Shown piece by piece: positions 1 through 7,137 of a DNA stretch of 10,813 nucleotides; within the stretch, counting starts at the first letter, position 1; each line of letters opens with the position of its first letter. Both the position numbers and the translations under genes were made by a program. Below the pieces are notes generated by a model. That model worked only from the letters and a program-made list of their open reading frames with translations, made no database searches and was not told where the DNA came from. The DNA is from Kangiellaceae bacterium. GTDB lineage: Bacteria; Pseudomonadota; Gammaproteobacteria; Enterobacterales; Kangiellaceae. Location of the stretch: the NCBI GenBank assembly GCA_030590405.1, contig JAUUYO010000111.1, positions 1 through 10,813 on the forward strand, given 5' to 3'.

Positions 1-774
1 CATTAATTGGCGAGCATATTTAAATGACTCGCTATCATTGGTTTTTACCCAGGTATCGACCATATCGCGGTCAAGCACATCGGGAATAAAATCATAACCA
101 ATGCCTTCCACATGGTAAGGCTTAATTTCTTCTGGGCCTGCTAACAGCGATCCTTCCGGATCCGCGCCAACAATAATCGCATTGGGACATTTTTCTTTAA
201 TTTTTTTAGCGATCCCTGTTAATGTTCCGCCAGTTCCAACACCGATAACCACCATATCAACGTTATTATCCAGATCATCCAGGATCTCTTGTCCAGTGCC
301 CAAATAATGAGCGTCTGGATTTGATGGATTAGCGTATTGATCTAAAATATGCGCATTGGGCAGTTCTTTTTGCAGCTTTTTTGCGATTTCAATATGCGAC
401 TCGGGATCATCCCACGCAGCTTCAGTCGGAGTGCGAATGATTTCTGCTCCCAGCGCTTCTAAAACAACCTGTTTTTCTTTGCTCATTTTTTCAGGCATAG
501 TGATAACAATTTTATAACCTAATGATGCTCCGGCTAACGCCATACCAATACCAGTATTGCCACTGGTTGCTTCGATTAAGGTATCGCCTCGCTTAATTCG
601 GCCCGATTTTTCGGCATCCAGAATCATTTGCCTAGCAATGCGATCTTTAGTTGAGCCACCAGGATTCATAAATTCGCATTTTGCGTAAACGTTGCAAGCT
701 AAGTTTTTACTTACTGTATTTAATTTGACTAATGGCGTTTTGCCGATGGTTTCGACGATATTGTTGTAAAGCAT
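1..774 (-). CDS. Cystathionine beta-synthase, N-terminal 258 residues (C-terminus off window)
   Basis: This PLP enzyme condenses serine and homocysteine to cystathionine in the cytoplasm, the first step of reverse transsulfuration. The gene starts at ATG 774 with AGGAT seven bases upstream and stays open to base 1. Seen: the PLP-lysine motif GGSTKDR with Lys43, SGNTG at 71-75 that binds the substrate carboxylate, and the phosphate loop GVGTGGT at 178-184. The stretches MPEKMSKEK (93-101), PESHIEIA (124-131), HILDQYANPSNPDAHY (142-157) and VEGIGYDFIP (222-231) follow the human enzyme closely, which favours cystathionine beta-synthase over cysteine synthase CysK/CysM. The N-terminal haem-binding extension of animal enzymes is absent. 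Whether regulatory CBS domains follow the catalytic core cannot be seen. Confidence is high for the family and moderate for the exact substrate. Confidence 0.9.
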   Translation of the reverse strand, partial: MLYNNIVETIGKTPLVKLNTVSKNLACNVYAKCEFMNPGGSTKDRIARQMILDAEKSGRIKRGDTLIEATSGNTGIGMALAGASLGYKIVITMPEKMSKEKQVVLEALGAEIIRTPTEAAWDDPESHIEIAKKLQKELPNAHILDQYANPSNPDAHYLGTGQEILDDLDNNVDMVVIGVGTGGTLTGIAKKIKEKCPNAIIVGADPEGSLLAGPEEIKPYHVEGIGYDFIPDVLDRDMVDTWVKTNDSESFKYARQLM

Positions 775-782
775 TTGTTTAT

Positions 783-796
783 CCTGAGTCCTGAGT
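783..796 (-). repeat. Perfect 7-bp tandem duplication at the ribosome binding site of the cystathionine beta-synthase gene
   Basis: CCTGAGT occurs twice without a gap (783-789 and 790-796). On the coding (minus) strand this gives two ACTCAGG copies. The copy nearer the start supplies the AGGAT Shine-Dalgarno seven bases before ATG 774, and the second places another AGGA seven bases further up. The duplication is seen directly; any effect on translation is inferred. Confidence 0.6.
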
Positions 797-858
797 CATT
801 TATTCGCATGCATTCTAGCTGTTATTAGACCAATAAAAAAGGTAGCTCTTCAGCTTAT

Positions 859-873
859 CGTCAAAACTCGTCA
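859..873. promoter_or_regulatory. Two CGTCA half-sites one helical turn apart in the divergent intergenic region
   Basis: CGTCA occurs at 859-863 and 869-873, ten bases start to start. It is identical to the right arm of both operators at 951-980. These could be weak accessory half-sites for the TetR regulator, placed between the two divergent genes, or chance. No matching TGACG left arms are present, so the assignment is weak. Confidence 0.25.
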
Positions 874-924
874 TTTCCATGCGTAAAATTGTGACAAATG
901 CTTCAATAGATTCAAATAAAACAC

Positions 925-952
925 TTGATCTTTGAGAATCATCTCTTATAAT
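925..952 (+). promoter_or_regulatory. Sigma-70 promoter of the TetR-RND-LolA-barrel operon
   Basis: A TTGATC -35 box (925-930) is followed after 16 bases by a perfect TATAAT -10 box (947-952). Transcription should start near 958-960, inside the first operator palindrome, leaving a leader of about 50 bases before ATG 1008. The -35 box contains a GATC site (927-930). A second GATC at 996-999 overlaps the GGGGA ribosome-binding sequence. Confidence 0.75.
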
Positions 953-980
953 GACGATTCGTCACATGACGGTTCGTCAT
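951..980. promoter_or_regulatory. Tandem palindromic operators, probably for the adjacent TetR-family repressor
   Basis: Two 15-bp units lie head to tail: 951-965 and 966-980, identical at 13 of 15 positions. Each carries a perfect palindrome TGACG-N3-CGTCA (arms 952-956/960-964 and 967-971/975-979). The first abuts the -10 box and covers the expected transcription start, so occupancy should block the promoter. TetR-family genes commonly repress themselves through such sites upstream of their own start, and the next gene is a TetR regulator that heads the operon. The palindromes are seen; the identity of the binder is inferred. Confidence 0.7.
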
Positions 981-1007
981 TTATTGCTTTTTGGGGATCT
1001 TTTCTAA

Positions 1008-1760
1008 ATGAGTCCACGCAGTATCAGTGAATCAGAGTTTCAACAAAGAGAACTTGAGTTAATCACTCTCGGCAGAGCTTTGGTTGAAAAAGACTGTTTG
1101 ACGACTCTCACTATCGACAAATTAGTTGCAGAATCTCGCTACTCTAAAGGCACTATTTATAAGCATTTTGTCAGCAAAGAAGACTTACTCATGGCTATCT
1201 GCAATACCAGCATTGAAGATATGCAAAAGATGTTTTGTAGAGCGTTAAAATTTAAGGGCAATAGTCGAGAAAGAACGCTTGCGGTAATGGTTTCATATGT
1301 TATCTGGGCAAAATTATACCCTTCTCAGCTATTTGCGGTACTTGCGGCTCATTCACCCAGCGTAGCGGCCAGCTGTTCAGAAGCAAGAAACGAAACACAT
1401 CGTCATCATGAGTCGCAACTAATGGGGTTGATGAACCGACAAATAGAAAAAGCCATCGGATCGGGCGATCTGGTACTGCCCGAAGGTATGTCCATTGAAC
1501 AGGTGACTTTCGCCATGTGGTCTGCTTCATGGGGTGCAATGGCGCTGATTATGAGTAAAGGCAACTCGGTAAAACTAGGTCCTATGATGCTGGAAAGAGA
1601 ATCGTTTACCAATTCACGATTACTTTTAGATGGCTTTGGTTGGAAACCGTTATCAAATAATTGGGATTACAGCGCATCAATAAAAAACATTGCCAATGAA
1701 ATATTTAAACCTGAAATAAGAACTCTGGAAAAAAGGGGGACACCTTTTATTTTTGTTTAG
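1008..1760 (+). CDS. TetR/AcrR-family transcriptional regulator, probable repressor of the transport operon
   Basis: A 250-residue one-component regulator. The N-terminal TetR DNA-binding domain runs from about residue 12 to 62. Its helix-turn-helix lies around TIDKLVAESRYSKGTIYKHF (35-54), with the family hallmark GTIYKHF followed by SKEDLL. The rest (about 65-230) is a helical ligand and dimer domain with no recognisable ligand signature. It is somewhat longer than the usual 190-220 residues because of a C-terminal tail from about residue 215. The ATG start has only a weak GGGGA site ten bases upstream (993-997). It is the first gene of the operon, 51 bases before the RND gene, and two palindromic operators sit in its own promoter, so autorepression plus control of the transporter is the simplest reading. 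The inducer is unknown; it may be the transported molecule or a toxic hydrophobic compound. Confidence 0.9.
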   Translation: MSPRSISESEFQQRELELITLGRALVEKDCLTTLTIDKLVAESRYSKGTIYKHFVSKEDLLMAICNTSIEDMQKMFCRALKFKGNSRERTLAVMVSYVIWAKLYPSQLFAVLAAHSPSVAASCSEARNETHRHHESQLMGLMNRQIEKAIGSGDLVLPEGMSIEQVTFAMWSASWGAMALIMSKGNSVKLGPMMLERESFTNSRLLLDGFGWKPLSNNWDYSASIKNIANEIFKPEIRTLEKRGTPFIFV

Positions 1761-1767
1761 TCTTCAA

Positions 1768-1786
1768 CTTAACAATGTTTGTTAAG
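1768..1786 (+). other. 7-bp perfect hairpin between the regulator and transporter genes
   Basis: CTTAACA (1768-1774) and TGTTAAG (1780-1786) form a perfect inverted repeat around the loop ATGTT. No U-run follows, so it is not an intrinsic terminator. It may be an attenuation or mRNA-processing hairpin that sets the ratio of regulator to transporter, or a protein-binding palindrome. The same bases include TTAACA-N17-TTTAAT (1769-1774 and 1792-1797), which resembles a sigma-70 promoter, but a start near 1804 would cut into the RND ribosome-binding site. Confidence 0.4.
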
Positions 1787-1811
1787 ACTAATTTAATAAT
1801 GGTAGAGAAAA

Positions 1812-4184
1812 ATGGATATGAATAATTTCTCCAATAAAATAATTGATTTCAAATGGCTGGTTTTAGCCAGTTTTATGGCTATGATTCTGTTTGCATTTCA
1901 TGGGGCATTAGATCTAAAAACAGGGGAATGGAAAATCCCCTTTAAGAGTGATTACAAAACATTTTTCGATAAAGATAATAAGCAATTAAATGATTTTCTT
2001 GATCTACAAAAAATTTATAGTAAAAGCGACAACGTTGCCGTTATCGTGGCTCCAAAAGATGGTAATGTATTCACTAAAGAAACACTCACAGCCATTTGGG
2101 AATTAACAAATGATGCATGGATAGAAGTCACATATAACTCCCGTGTTGATTCAATTTCTAATTACCAATACAGTTATGCTGTAGAAGATGACCTTATTAT
2201 CGAGGATCTTATTTTAGAAGCTGAAATGCTTGATGATGAAATGATTGCTCGTACTAAGCGTGTCGCACTTTCTGAACAATTACTTAGAAAGAAACTTATT
2301 GCGCTTAATGGTGATTCGGCTGTTGTTAATATCACGATCAGAACTCCTGGTATCGATAAAACTAAAGAAATCCCGCTTGTTGCTGAGTCTGCAAGAAAGT
2401 TAAGAGATAGGTTTCAAGCGAAATACCCTAATATAAATTTCATGTTATCGGGAATGATAATGATGAATACCAGTTTTCCAGAAGCATCTAAAGCAGATGC
2501 TGGTCGTCTCGTGCCACTCATGTTTATAGTTGTCATTTTAACAGTACTCGTGTTGTTGCGTTCGATTACCGGTACGATTGCTACCCTTGTTGTTATCGCT
2601 ACCAGCATTATGGCTACTTTGGGAATTTGGGGCTGGTTAGATGGCTATATGACTGGTCCATCAGCTGGCGCACCAGTTATGATCTTGACTCTGGCCGTTG
2701 CCGATTGCGTGCATTTACTTTCAACTTTTTACTACAACATGCGCCATGGAATGGACAAACGTTCGTCTTTAATCGACAGCATGCGAGTCAACCTTCAACC
2801 AATATTTTTGACGAGCCTAACAACGGCCATTGGTTTCCTCACAATGAATTTTTCCGATGCGCCACCTTTTGGCGACTTAGGCAATATTGTGGCAATGGGA
2901 GTGACTTTAGCCTTTGTATTTTCAATTACGATTTTTCCGGCAATCATTATGATTTTACCAGTTCGAGTCAAACAGGTAAAAGAACATAAAAAAGATATGA
3001 TGGAGAAATTAGCTGATTTTGTTATAAGTAATAGAAAATGGTTACTGCCGGTTTCAACCCTTGTTATTATTACTTTATCTGCTTTTATTCCTCAAAATGA
3101 ACTTAACGATGATTTTGTTAAATACTTTGATAAACGGGTACCTTTTAGACAGGCGACTGATTATATGAAAGACCATTTATCCGGTATGACAACGATTGAG
3201 CTTTCATTTGACTCCAAAGTATCTAGCGGTATAAACGACCCCAAATTTATCAAGTTTGTTGACGATTTTGCAACCTGGCTACGAACACAGGAAGAAACTG
3301 ATAATGTAAATACCATTACCGACACTTTAAAACGTCTTAACAGAAATATGCACGCCGATGATCCCAGTTGGTACAAATTGCCCGATGAACAGGAACTGAC
3401 CGCGCAATATTTATTGCTTTATGAATTATCATTGCCACAAGGATTAGACGTTAATAATCAACTGAATGTCGACAAATCATCGACTCGAGTGATCACAACC
3501 TTTAAAAACTTGTCTTCAAACCAAACCTTGGCAATAGAAAAACGAATAATGGAACATTTTAGTGCTCAGGACTCCAATTACGAATTAGTACTGGCAAGCC
3601 CTTCGCTAATGTTTTCCCACATAGGTTCAACCAATATCGTCAGCATGCTAAAAGGCTCATCATTCGCACTGATATTAATATCGATTCTATTAGGATTTGC
3701 GTTGCGCTCCATTAAATTCGGAATAATTAGTTTATTACCTAACCTGATGCCTGCCGCTATAGCGTTTGGCATTTGGGGAATGTTCGTTGGCGAAGTTGGG
3801 CTGGGGTTATCGGTTGTTATGGGCGTAACTCTGGGTATTATTGTTGATGATACCGTACACTTTTTAAGTAAATATATCAGAGCCAGAAGAGAGAAAAACT
3901 TAAGCTCTGAGGATGCAGTCCGATACAGTTTTGCCAGTGTTGGTAAGGCGCTTTGGGTAACCACCATGGTACTGGTCGCAGGCTTCTCAGTTATGGCAAC
4001 TTCGAGCTTTAAAGTAAATGCCGATATGGGCCTTCTAACAGCCATCACCATCTTAATTGCACTCATTGTCGACTTTTTATTCTTACCCCCTTTATTAATG
4101 CTTTTAAAAAGCAAAAAAGATAAAATTAAAGATCAACAGAAAGTTGAATTAGCAACGACTAAATCAGTTGCCGAAAAACATTAA
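1812..4184 (+). CDS. RND-superfamily (MMPL-type) inner-membrane transporter
   Basis: A 790-residue protein with classic duplicated RND architecture. TM1 is at about 13-31, followed by a large periplasmic loop (32-230). TM2-TM6 lie near 233-250, 255-275, 287-307, 331-346 and 357-383. TM7 (about 410-427), a second periplasmic loop (430-612) and TM8-TM12 (about 613-765) repeat the plan. Likely proton-relay acids sit in equivalent helices: D297 in AVADCVHL of TM4, and D679/D680 in GIIVDDTVHF of TM10. The shape and these motifs match the MMPL/HpnN-like branch, which moves lipids and hydrophobic compounds, rather than AcrB-type pumps of about 1,040 residues. No membrane-fusion protein gene is beside it; instead a LolA-like periplasmic protein and a barrel follow 14 bases downstream. 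ATG 1812 has GGTAGAG four bases upstream; ATG 1818 is an alternative start. The substrate is not readable. Confidence 0.9.
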   Translation: MDMNNFSNKIIDFKWLVLASFMAMILFAFHGALDLKTGEWKIPFKSDYKTFFDKDNKQLNDFLDLQKIYSKSDNVAVIVAPKDGNVFTKETLTAIWELTNDAWIEVTYNSRVDSISNYQYSYAVEDDLIIEDLILEAEMLDDEMIARTKRVALSEQLLRKKLIALNGDSAVVNITIRTPGIDKTKEIPLVAESARKLRDRFQAKYPNINFMLSGMIMMNTSFPEASKADAGRLVPLMFIVVILTVLVLLRSITGTIATLVVIATSIMATLGIWGWLDGYMTGPSAGAPVMILTLAVADCVHLLSTFYYNMRHGMDKRSSLIDSMRVNLQPIFLTSLTTAIGFLTMNFSDAPPFGDLGNIVAMGVTLAFVFSITIFPAIIMILPVRVKQVKEHKKDMMEKLADFVISNRKWLLPVSTLVIITLSAFIPQNELNDDFVKYFDKRVPFRQATDYMKDHLSGMTTIELSFDSKVSSGINDPKFIKFVDDFATWLRTQEETDNVNTITDTLKRLNRNMHADDPSWYKLPDEQELTAQYLLLYELSLPQGLDVNNQLNVDKSSTRVITTFKNLSSNQTLAIEKRIMEHFSAQDSNYELVLASPSLMFSHIGSTNIVSMLKGSSFALILISILLGFALRSIKFGIISLLPNLMPAAIAFGIWGMFVGEVGLGLSVVMGVTLGIIVDDTVHFLSKYIRARREKNLSSEDAVRYSFASVGKALWVTTMVLVAGFSVMATSSFKVNADMGLLTAITILIALIVDFLFLPPLLMLLKSKKDKIKDQQKVELATTKSVAEKH

Positions 4185-4198
4185 AACTGGAGAGTAAA

Positions 4199-4990
4199 AT
4201 GAATTTGTTAAAGAAAAATTTCACGCTACTGGCTGTAGGGTTCATTTTCTCCTCTGCACTATTTGCAGGAGAAGCTGAAGACAAAGGGTTACAAATATCT
4301 AAAGAATCCAAAGCCAAAGATTTAGGTTGGACCGATTCGTCAGCAGAATTAGAAATGATCCTGAAAAACCAACACGGTGAAACATCCAGCCGAAAAATGC
4401 GCCTTAAAAGTATCGAGCAACAAAATGATGGCGACAAAAGCCTGACCATTTTTGATTCGCCAAGAGATGTTAAAGGCACTGCTTTTTTAAGTTTTTCTCA
4501 TCCAAAAGGCAATGATGATCAATGGCTATATTTACCAGCTCTAAAACGGGTAAAAAGAATTTCGTCTCGCAATAAGTCCGGTTCCTTTATGGGCAGCGAA
4601 TTTTCATTTGAAGATTTGACCTCTTTCGAAGTTGATAAATATAATTACCTTTATATGAAAGACGAAACTATCGATGACGAAAAATGCTGGGTAATTACTC
4701 AATTCCCACTGGATAAATACTCTGGTTATAAACGTCGGATTGTCTGGATTGATCAATCTGAATACCGAATTAGAAAAATAGATTTCTATGATCGTAAAGA
4801 TAGCCTTTTAAAAACTTTAAAATTTACTGACTTCCATCAGTATCTCGATAAATATTGGCGTTCTCAAAAATTTAAAATGGTTAACCACCAATCGGGGAAA
4901 AGCACTCTATTGAACTACACCAATTTCAAAATGCAAACTGGTCTCGACGAAAAAGATTTTAATAAAAACGCACTAAAAAGAGCCAGGTAA
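4199..4990 (+). CDS. Periplasmic LolA-like protein, 'outer membrane lipoprotein-sorting protein' family
   Basis: A 263-residue exported protein. Residues 1-23 form a signal peptide (Lys-rich start, hydrophobic core, LFA before Gly24). The centre carries the hallmark of the LolA-like family often annotated as outer-membrane lipoprotein-sorting protein: KGTAFLSFSHPKG (92-104), then DDQWLYLPALKRVKRI (106-121), then GSFMGSEFSFEDL (128-140). The LolA fold is a half-barrel with a hydrophobic cavity that carries acyl chains through the periplasm. Members near RND/MMPL genes are thought to pass a hydrophobic cargo rather than lipoproteins themselves. The start at 4199 is supported by GGAGAG (4189-4194) and lies 14 bases after the RND stop. 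Its stop codon overlaps the next start (TAATG), implying translational coupling and a matched dose with the barrel. Family confidence is high; carrier function is inferred. Confidence 0.88.
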   Translation: MNLLKKNFTLLAVGFIFSSALFAGEAEDKGLQISKESKAKDLGWTDSSAELEMILKNQHGETSSRKMRLKSIEQQNDGDKSLTIFDSPRDVKGTAFLSFSHPKGNDDQWLYLPALKRVKRISSRNKSGSFMGSEFSFEDLTSFEVDKYNYLYMKDETIDDEKCWVITQFPLDKYSGYKRRIVWIDQSEYRIRKIDFYDRKDSLLKTLKFTDFHQYLDKYWRSQKFKMVNHQSGKSTLLNYTNFKMQTGLDEKDFNKNALKRAR

Positions 4991-6189
4991 TGCGATTTAA
5001 ACACAGTTTCCATTCTACGATGGTTTGCCTCCTTGTGGGGCATTTTTTTTCCGCAGAGGCCAATGAGTTTGAAGTTCGCGGAAATATCGAAGTTCAAGGT
5101 CGTTTTTTTTATGAAACTCCACTTTTCCCTTCTCAACACGACAACCAGATATCCTTAGCTGCCGCGCCGGAATTTTTCTGGAGTTGGAATGATGGCAATG
5201 ATTCGTTTGAATTTGTTCCTTCCGCCCGAGTTGATCAATATGACGACGAAAGAACTCATGTCGACATTCGAGAACTCAGCTGGATTCATGTGGGTGATGA
5301 TTGGGAAACTCGCATTGGTGTTCGCCGAGACTTTTGGGGAGTCACCGAATTTCAACATTTAGTGGACATTATCAATCAAAGCGATTCAGTCGAAGATGTA
5401 GATAACGAAGATAAATTAGGCCAGCCGATGATTAACCTTTCAGTGGTCAAAGGCTGGGGCATTATGGATTTTTACATTCTGCCTTATTTTAGAGAAAGGA
5501 CTTTTGCAGGAGCAGAAGGCAGGCCAGGGATCCCCTTTGTAAATACCGATAATGCTTTATTTGAATCAAATGACAAGGAACAGCATATTGATTGGGCGGT
5601 TCGCTGGACTCATAGTATTGATGATTTAGATATTGGCCTTTCCTGGTTTGAAGGAACCGACAGAACGCCAGACTTACTACCAAGATTAATTCCTTCGGGA
5701 TTCGAACTGGTTCCTTTTTACAAACAAATTAGTCAACTTGGTATCGAATTACAAGCTAACTTGGAATCCTCTCTCTGGAAATTAGAAGCCATTCATAATG
5801 ACAATAATCAGCAAGACTATTGGGCGTTACAAGGCGGTTTGGAATATAGCCAATATGGCATTTTTGAATCTAATGCGGACTTGGGCTGGTTGATCGAATA
5901 TGCCTGGGATGAACGTGGTGAAGATAGTTCTTCCACTTTTCAAAATGATTTGTTTTTTGGTAATCGTTTAGCGTTGAATGATGTGCAATCAACTGAAATT
6001 CTTTTTGGCCTGAGTTATGATCTGGATTTTAAATCGACCAGCGTTTTAATTGAAGCCAGTCGTCGATTTGGTGACAATATTAAAGTATCTTTAGATGCCC
6101 GTTTTTTCGACTCGGATAAACCAGTGGATCCTTTGTATCTGTTTAGGCAGGATGATCATATTCAACTGACGGCACAGTATTATTACTAG
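4990..6189 (+). CDS. Outer-membrane beta-barrel protein, third envelope component of the RND operon
   Basis: A 399-residue protein that I do not recognise as a characterised family. A signal peptide covers residues 1-24, with AEA before Asn25. The mature part is rich in alternating polar/aromatic strands, for example EFEVRGNIEVQGRFFYETP, DWETRIGVRRDFWG, QHIDWAVRWTHSI and DDHIQLTAQYYY. It ends in Tyr-Tyr-Tyr, the aromatic C-terminus expected of a barrel inserted by the BAM complex. The size suits about 14-16 strands. No TonB box or plug domain is evident. The ATG overlaps the stop of the LolA-like gene, so it belongs to that operon and probably forms the outer-membrane port or receptor for the same cargo. 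The gene holds two T8 runs (5043-5050 and 5103-5110), both in frame here. It could be related to DUF1302 or alginate-export-type barrels found beside LolA-like/RND pairs, but I cannot confirm this. Confidence 0.8.
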   Translation: MRFKHSFHSTMVCLLVGHFFSAEANEFEVRGNIEVQGRFFYETPLFPSQHDNQISLAAAPEFFWSWNDGNDSFEFVPSARVDQYDDERTHVDIRELSWIHVGDDWETRIGVRRDFWGVTEFQHLVDIINQSDSVEDVDNEDKLGQPMINLSVVKGWGIMDFYILPYFRERTFAGAEGRPGIPFVNTDNALFESNDKEQHIDWAVRWTHSIDDLDIGLSWFEGTDRTPDLLPRLIPSGFELVPFYKQISQLGIELQANLESSLWKLEAIHNDNNQQDYWALQGGLEYSQYGIFESNADLGWLIEYAWDERGEDSSSTFQNDLFFGNRLALNDVQSTEILFGLSYDLDFKSTSVLIEASRRFGDNIKVSLDARFFDSDKPVDPLYLFRQDDHIQLTAQYYY

Positions 6190-6245
6190 GAGCCTGTTTA
6201 TCTTTCATACTTCACCAAACTAGTGTCATTAAAGGTCTCGGTATT

Positions 6246-7058
6246 TTATTCATAAATCGCCAATAATTCTTTAGCGTTTCCTCTATTGGCACCATCTCGA
6301 CTAATATTCCGTCGAACAGAAAAAGACTCGATTGTTGCTCCATTATAAATTTCTCGGGTTAACTCAGTATCATGATTGGAAATAACCACTTTGACTCCTC
6401 TATTTGCAAGATGTTTGGCGCGGTTGGCAAGTTCAACTTGTTGTTCATGGGAAAACCCCCCTCCGGCATAGTTAGTAAAAAAAGCGGTTCCAGATAATGG
6501 AACGTAAGGCGGATCACAATAAACCACATCGCCTTTTCTAGCCTGGTTCATCAAACTGACAAAGTCACCACAAACGAAACGTGCGTATTTTGCTTTTTTA
6601 ACAAAATGTTGTAGTTCTTTTTCTGGAAAGTAAGGCTTAGCATATTTTCCAAAAGGCACGTTAAAACCACCGGATTTATTGTATCGGCATAGGCCATTAA
6701 AACAGTGACGGTTAAGAAAAACAAACAGAGCAGCCCTCCTTTCCCCCTCTGCGCCACCATTAAACTCAGCCCTGAATTCCAAATACCGCTCTCTATCATT
6801 ATTTTCTGGGAGAAAAAACTCACGGATCGACATAACAAGGCTATCGCTCTCGTTCTTAAGACATTCATAAAGATTGATCAGATCCGGGTTAATATCACCG
6901 AGCAAATATTTTTCAAAGGGCAAATTTAGAAAAATCGAGCCAGCTCCTACAAAAGGTTCAATCAGTCTTTGGCCTGTTAAATGGGGCGACAGCCTATCCA
7001 AAAGCTTATATTTGCCTCCTGCCCATTTTAAGAAAGGACGAGTACGATTATCTGGCAT
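6246..7058 (-). CDS. dam: Dam, adenine-N6 DNA methyltransferase (GATC)
   Basis: A 270-residue solitary methyltransferase that transfers methyl from S-adenosylmethionine to adenine in GATC. In gammaproteobacteria it serves mismatch-repair strand choice, replication timing and epigenetic promoter control. The order of motifs is that of the alpha class: FLKWAGGKYKLL (9-20), EPFVGAG with FLN (34-45) for S-adenosylmethionine, GLCRYN...FNVPFG (122-137), the catalytic VYCDPPYVPLSGTAFF (179-194), and VVISNHDTELTREIY (224-238). These match E. coli Dam, including FLKWAGGKY and the length (278 there), so GATC specificity is likely. It converges on the transport operon with a 56-base gap and is not beside damX, aroB or rpe as in E. 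coli. No strong Shine-Dalgarno precedes ATG 7058, and no convincing promoter was found in 7059-7137. No restriction endonuclease gene lies next to it here. Confidence 0.95.
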   Translation of the reverse strand: MPDNRTRPFLKWAGGKYKLLDRLSPHLTGQRLIEPFVGAGSIFLNLPFEKYLLGDINPDLINLYECLKNESDSLVMSIREFFLPENNDRERYLEFRAEFNGGAEGERRAALFVFLNRHCFNGLCRYNKSGGFNVPFGKYAKPYFPEKELQHFVKKAKYARFVCGDFVSLMNQARKGDVVYCDPPYVPLSGTAFFTNYAGGGFSHEQQVELANRAKHLANRGVKVVISNHDTELTREIYNGATIESFSVRRNISRDGANRGNAKELLAIYE

Positions 7059-7137
7059 AGCTTGATTTATCAGTCAAAAGAATTGAGTTTGAATTCTACG
7101 GAATAAGAGCTAAATAGGGAATCTTTTTAACGATAAT

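Noticed and set aside
824..852. CTGAAG-N18-TCTAAT on the minus strand as the cystathionine beta-synthase promoter
   Set aside because: The -35 box matches the consensus at only three of six positions; the -10 is plausible but the pair is too weak to annotate.
3578..4114. 178-residue open frame antisense to the RND gene
   Set aside because: It lies wholly inside the well-supported transporter gene, has no ribosome-binding site or family match, and is explained by codon bias of transmembrane segments.
6190..6245. Bidirectional terminator between the converging barrel gene and dam
   Set aside because: No GC-rich hairpin with a T-run can be seen on either strand in this 56-base gap.
6246..7058. 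Restriction-modification system around dam
   Set aside because: No endonuclease or specificity gene adjoins it; the neighbours are a transport operon and flagellar-regulon genes.
7047..7077. TTGACT (7077-7072) and GATAAT (7052-7047) as a dam promoter
   Set aside because: The 19-base spacing is long and transcription would begin inside the dam coding region, after the start codon.
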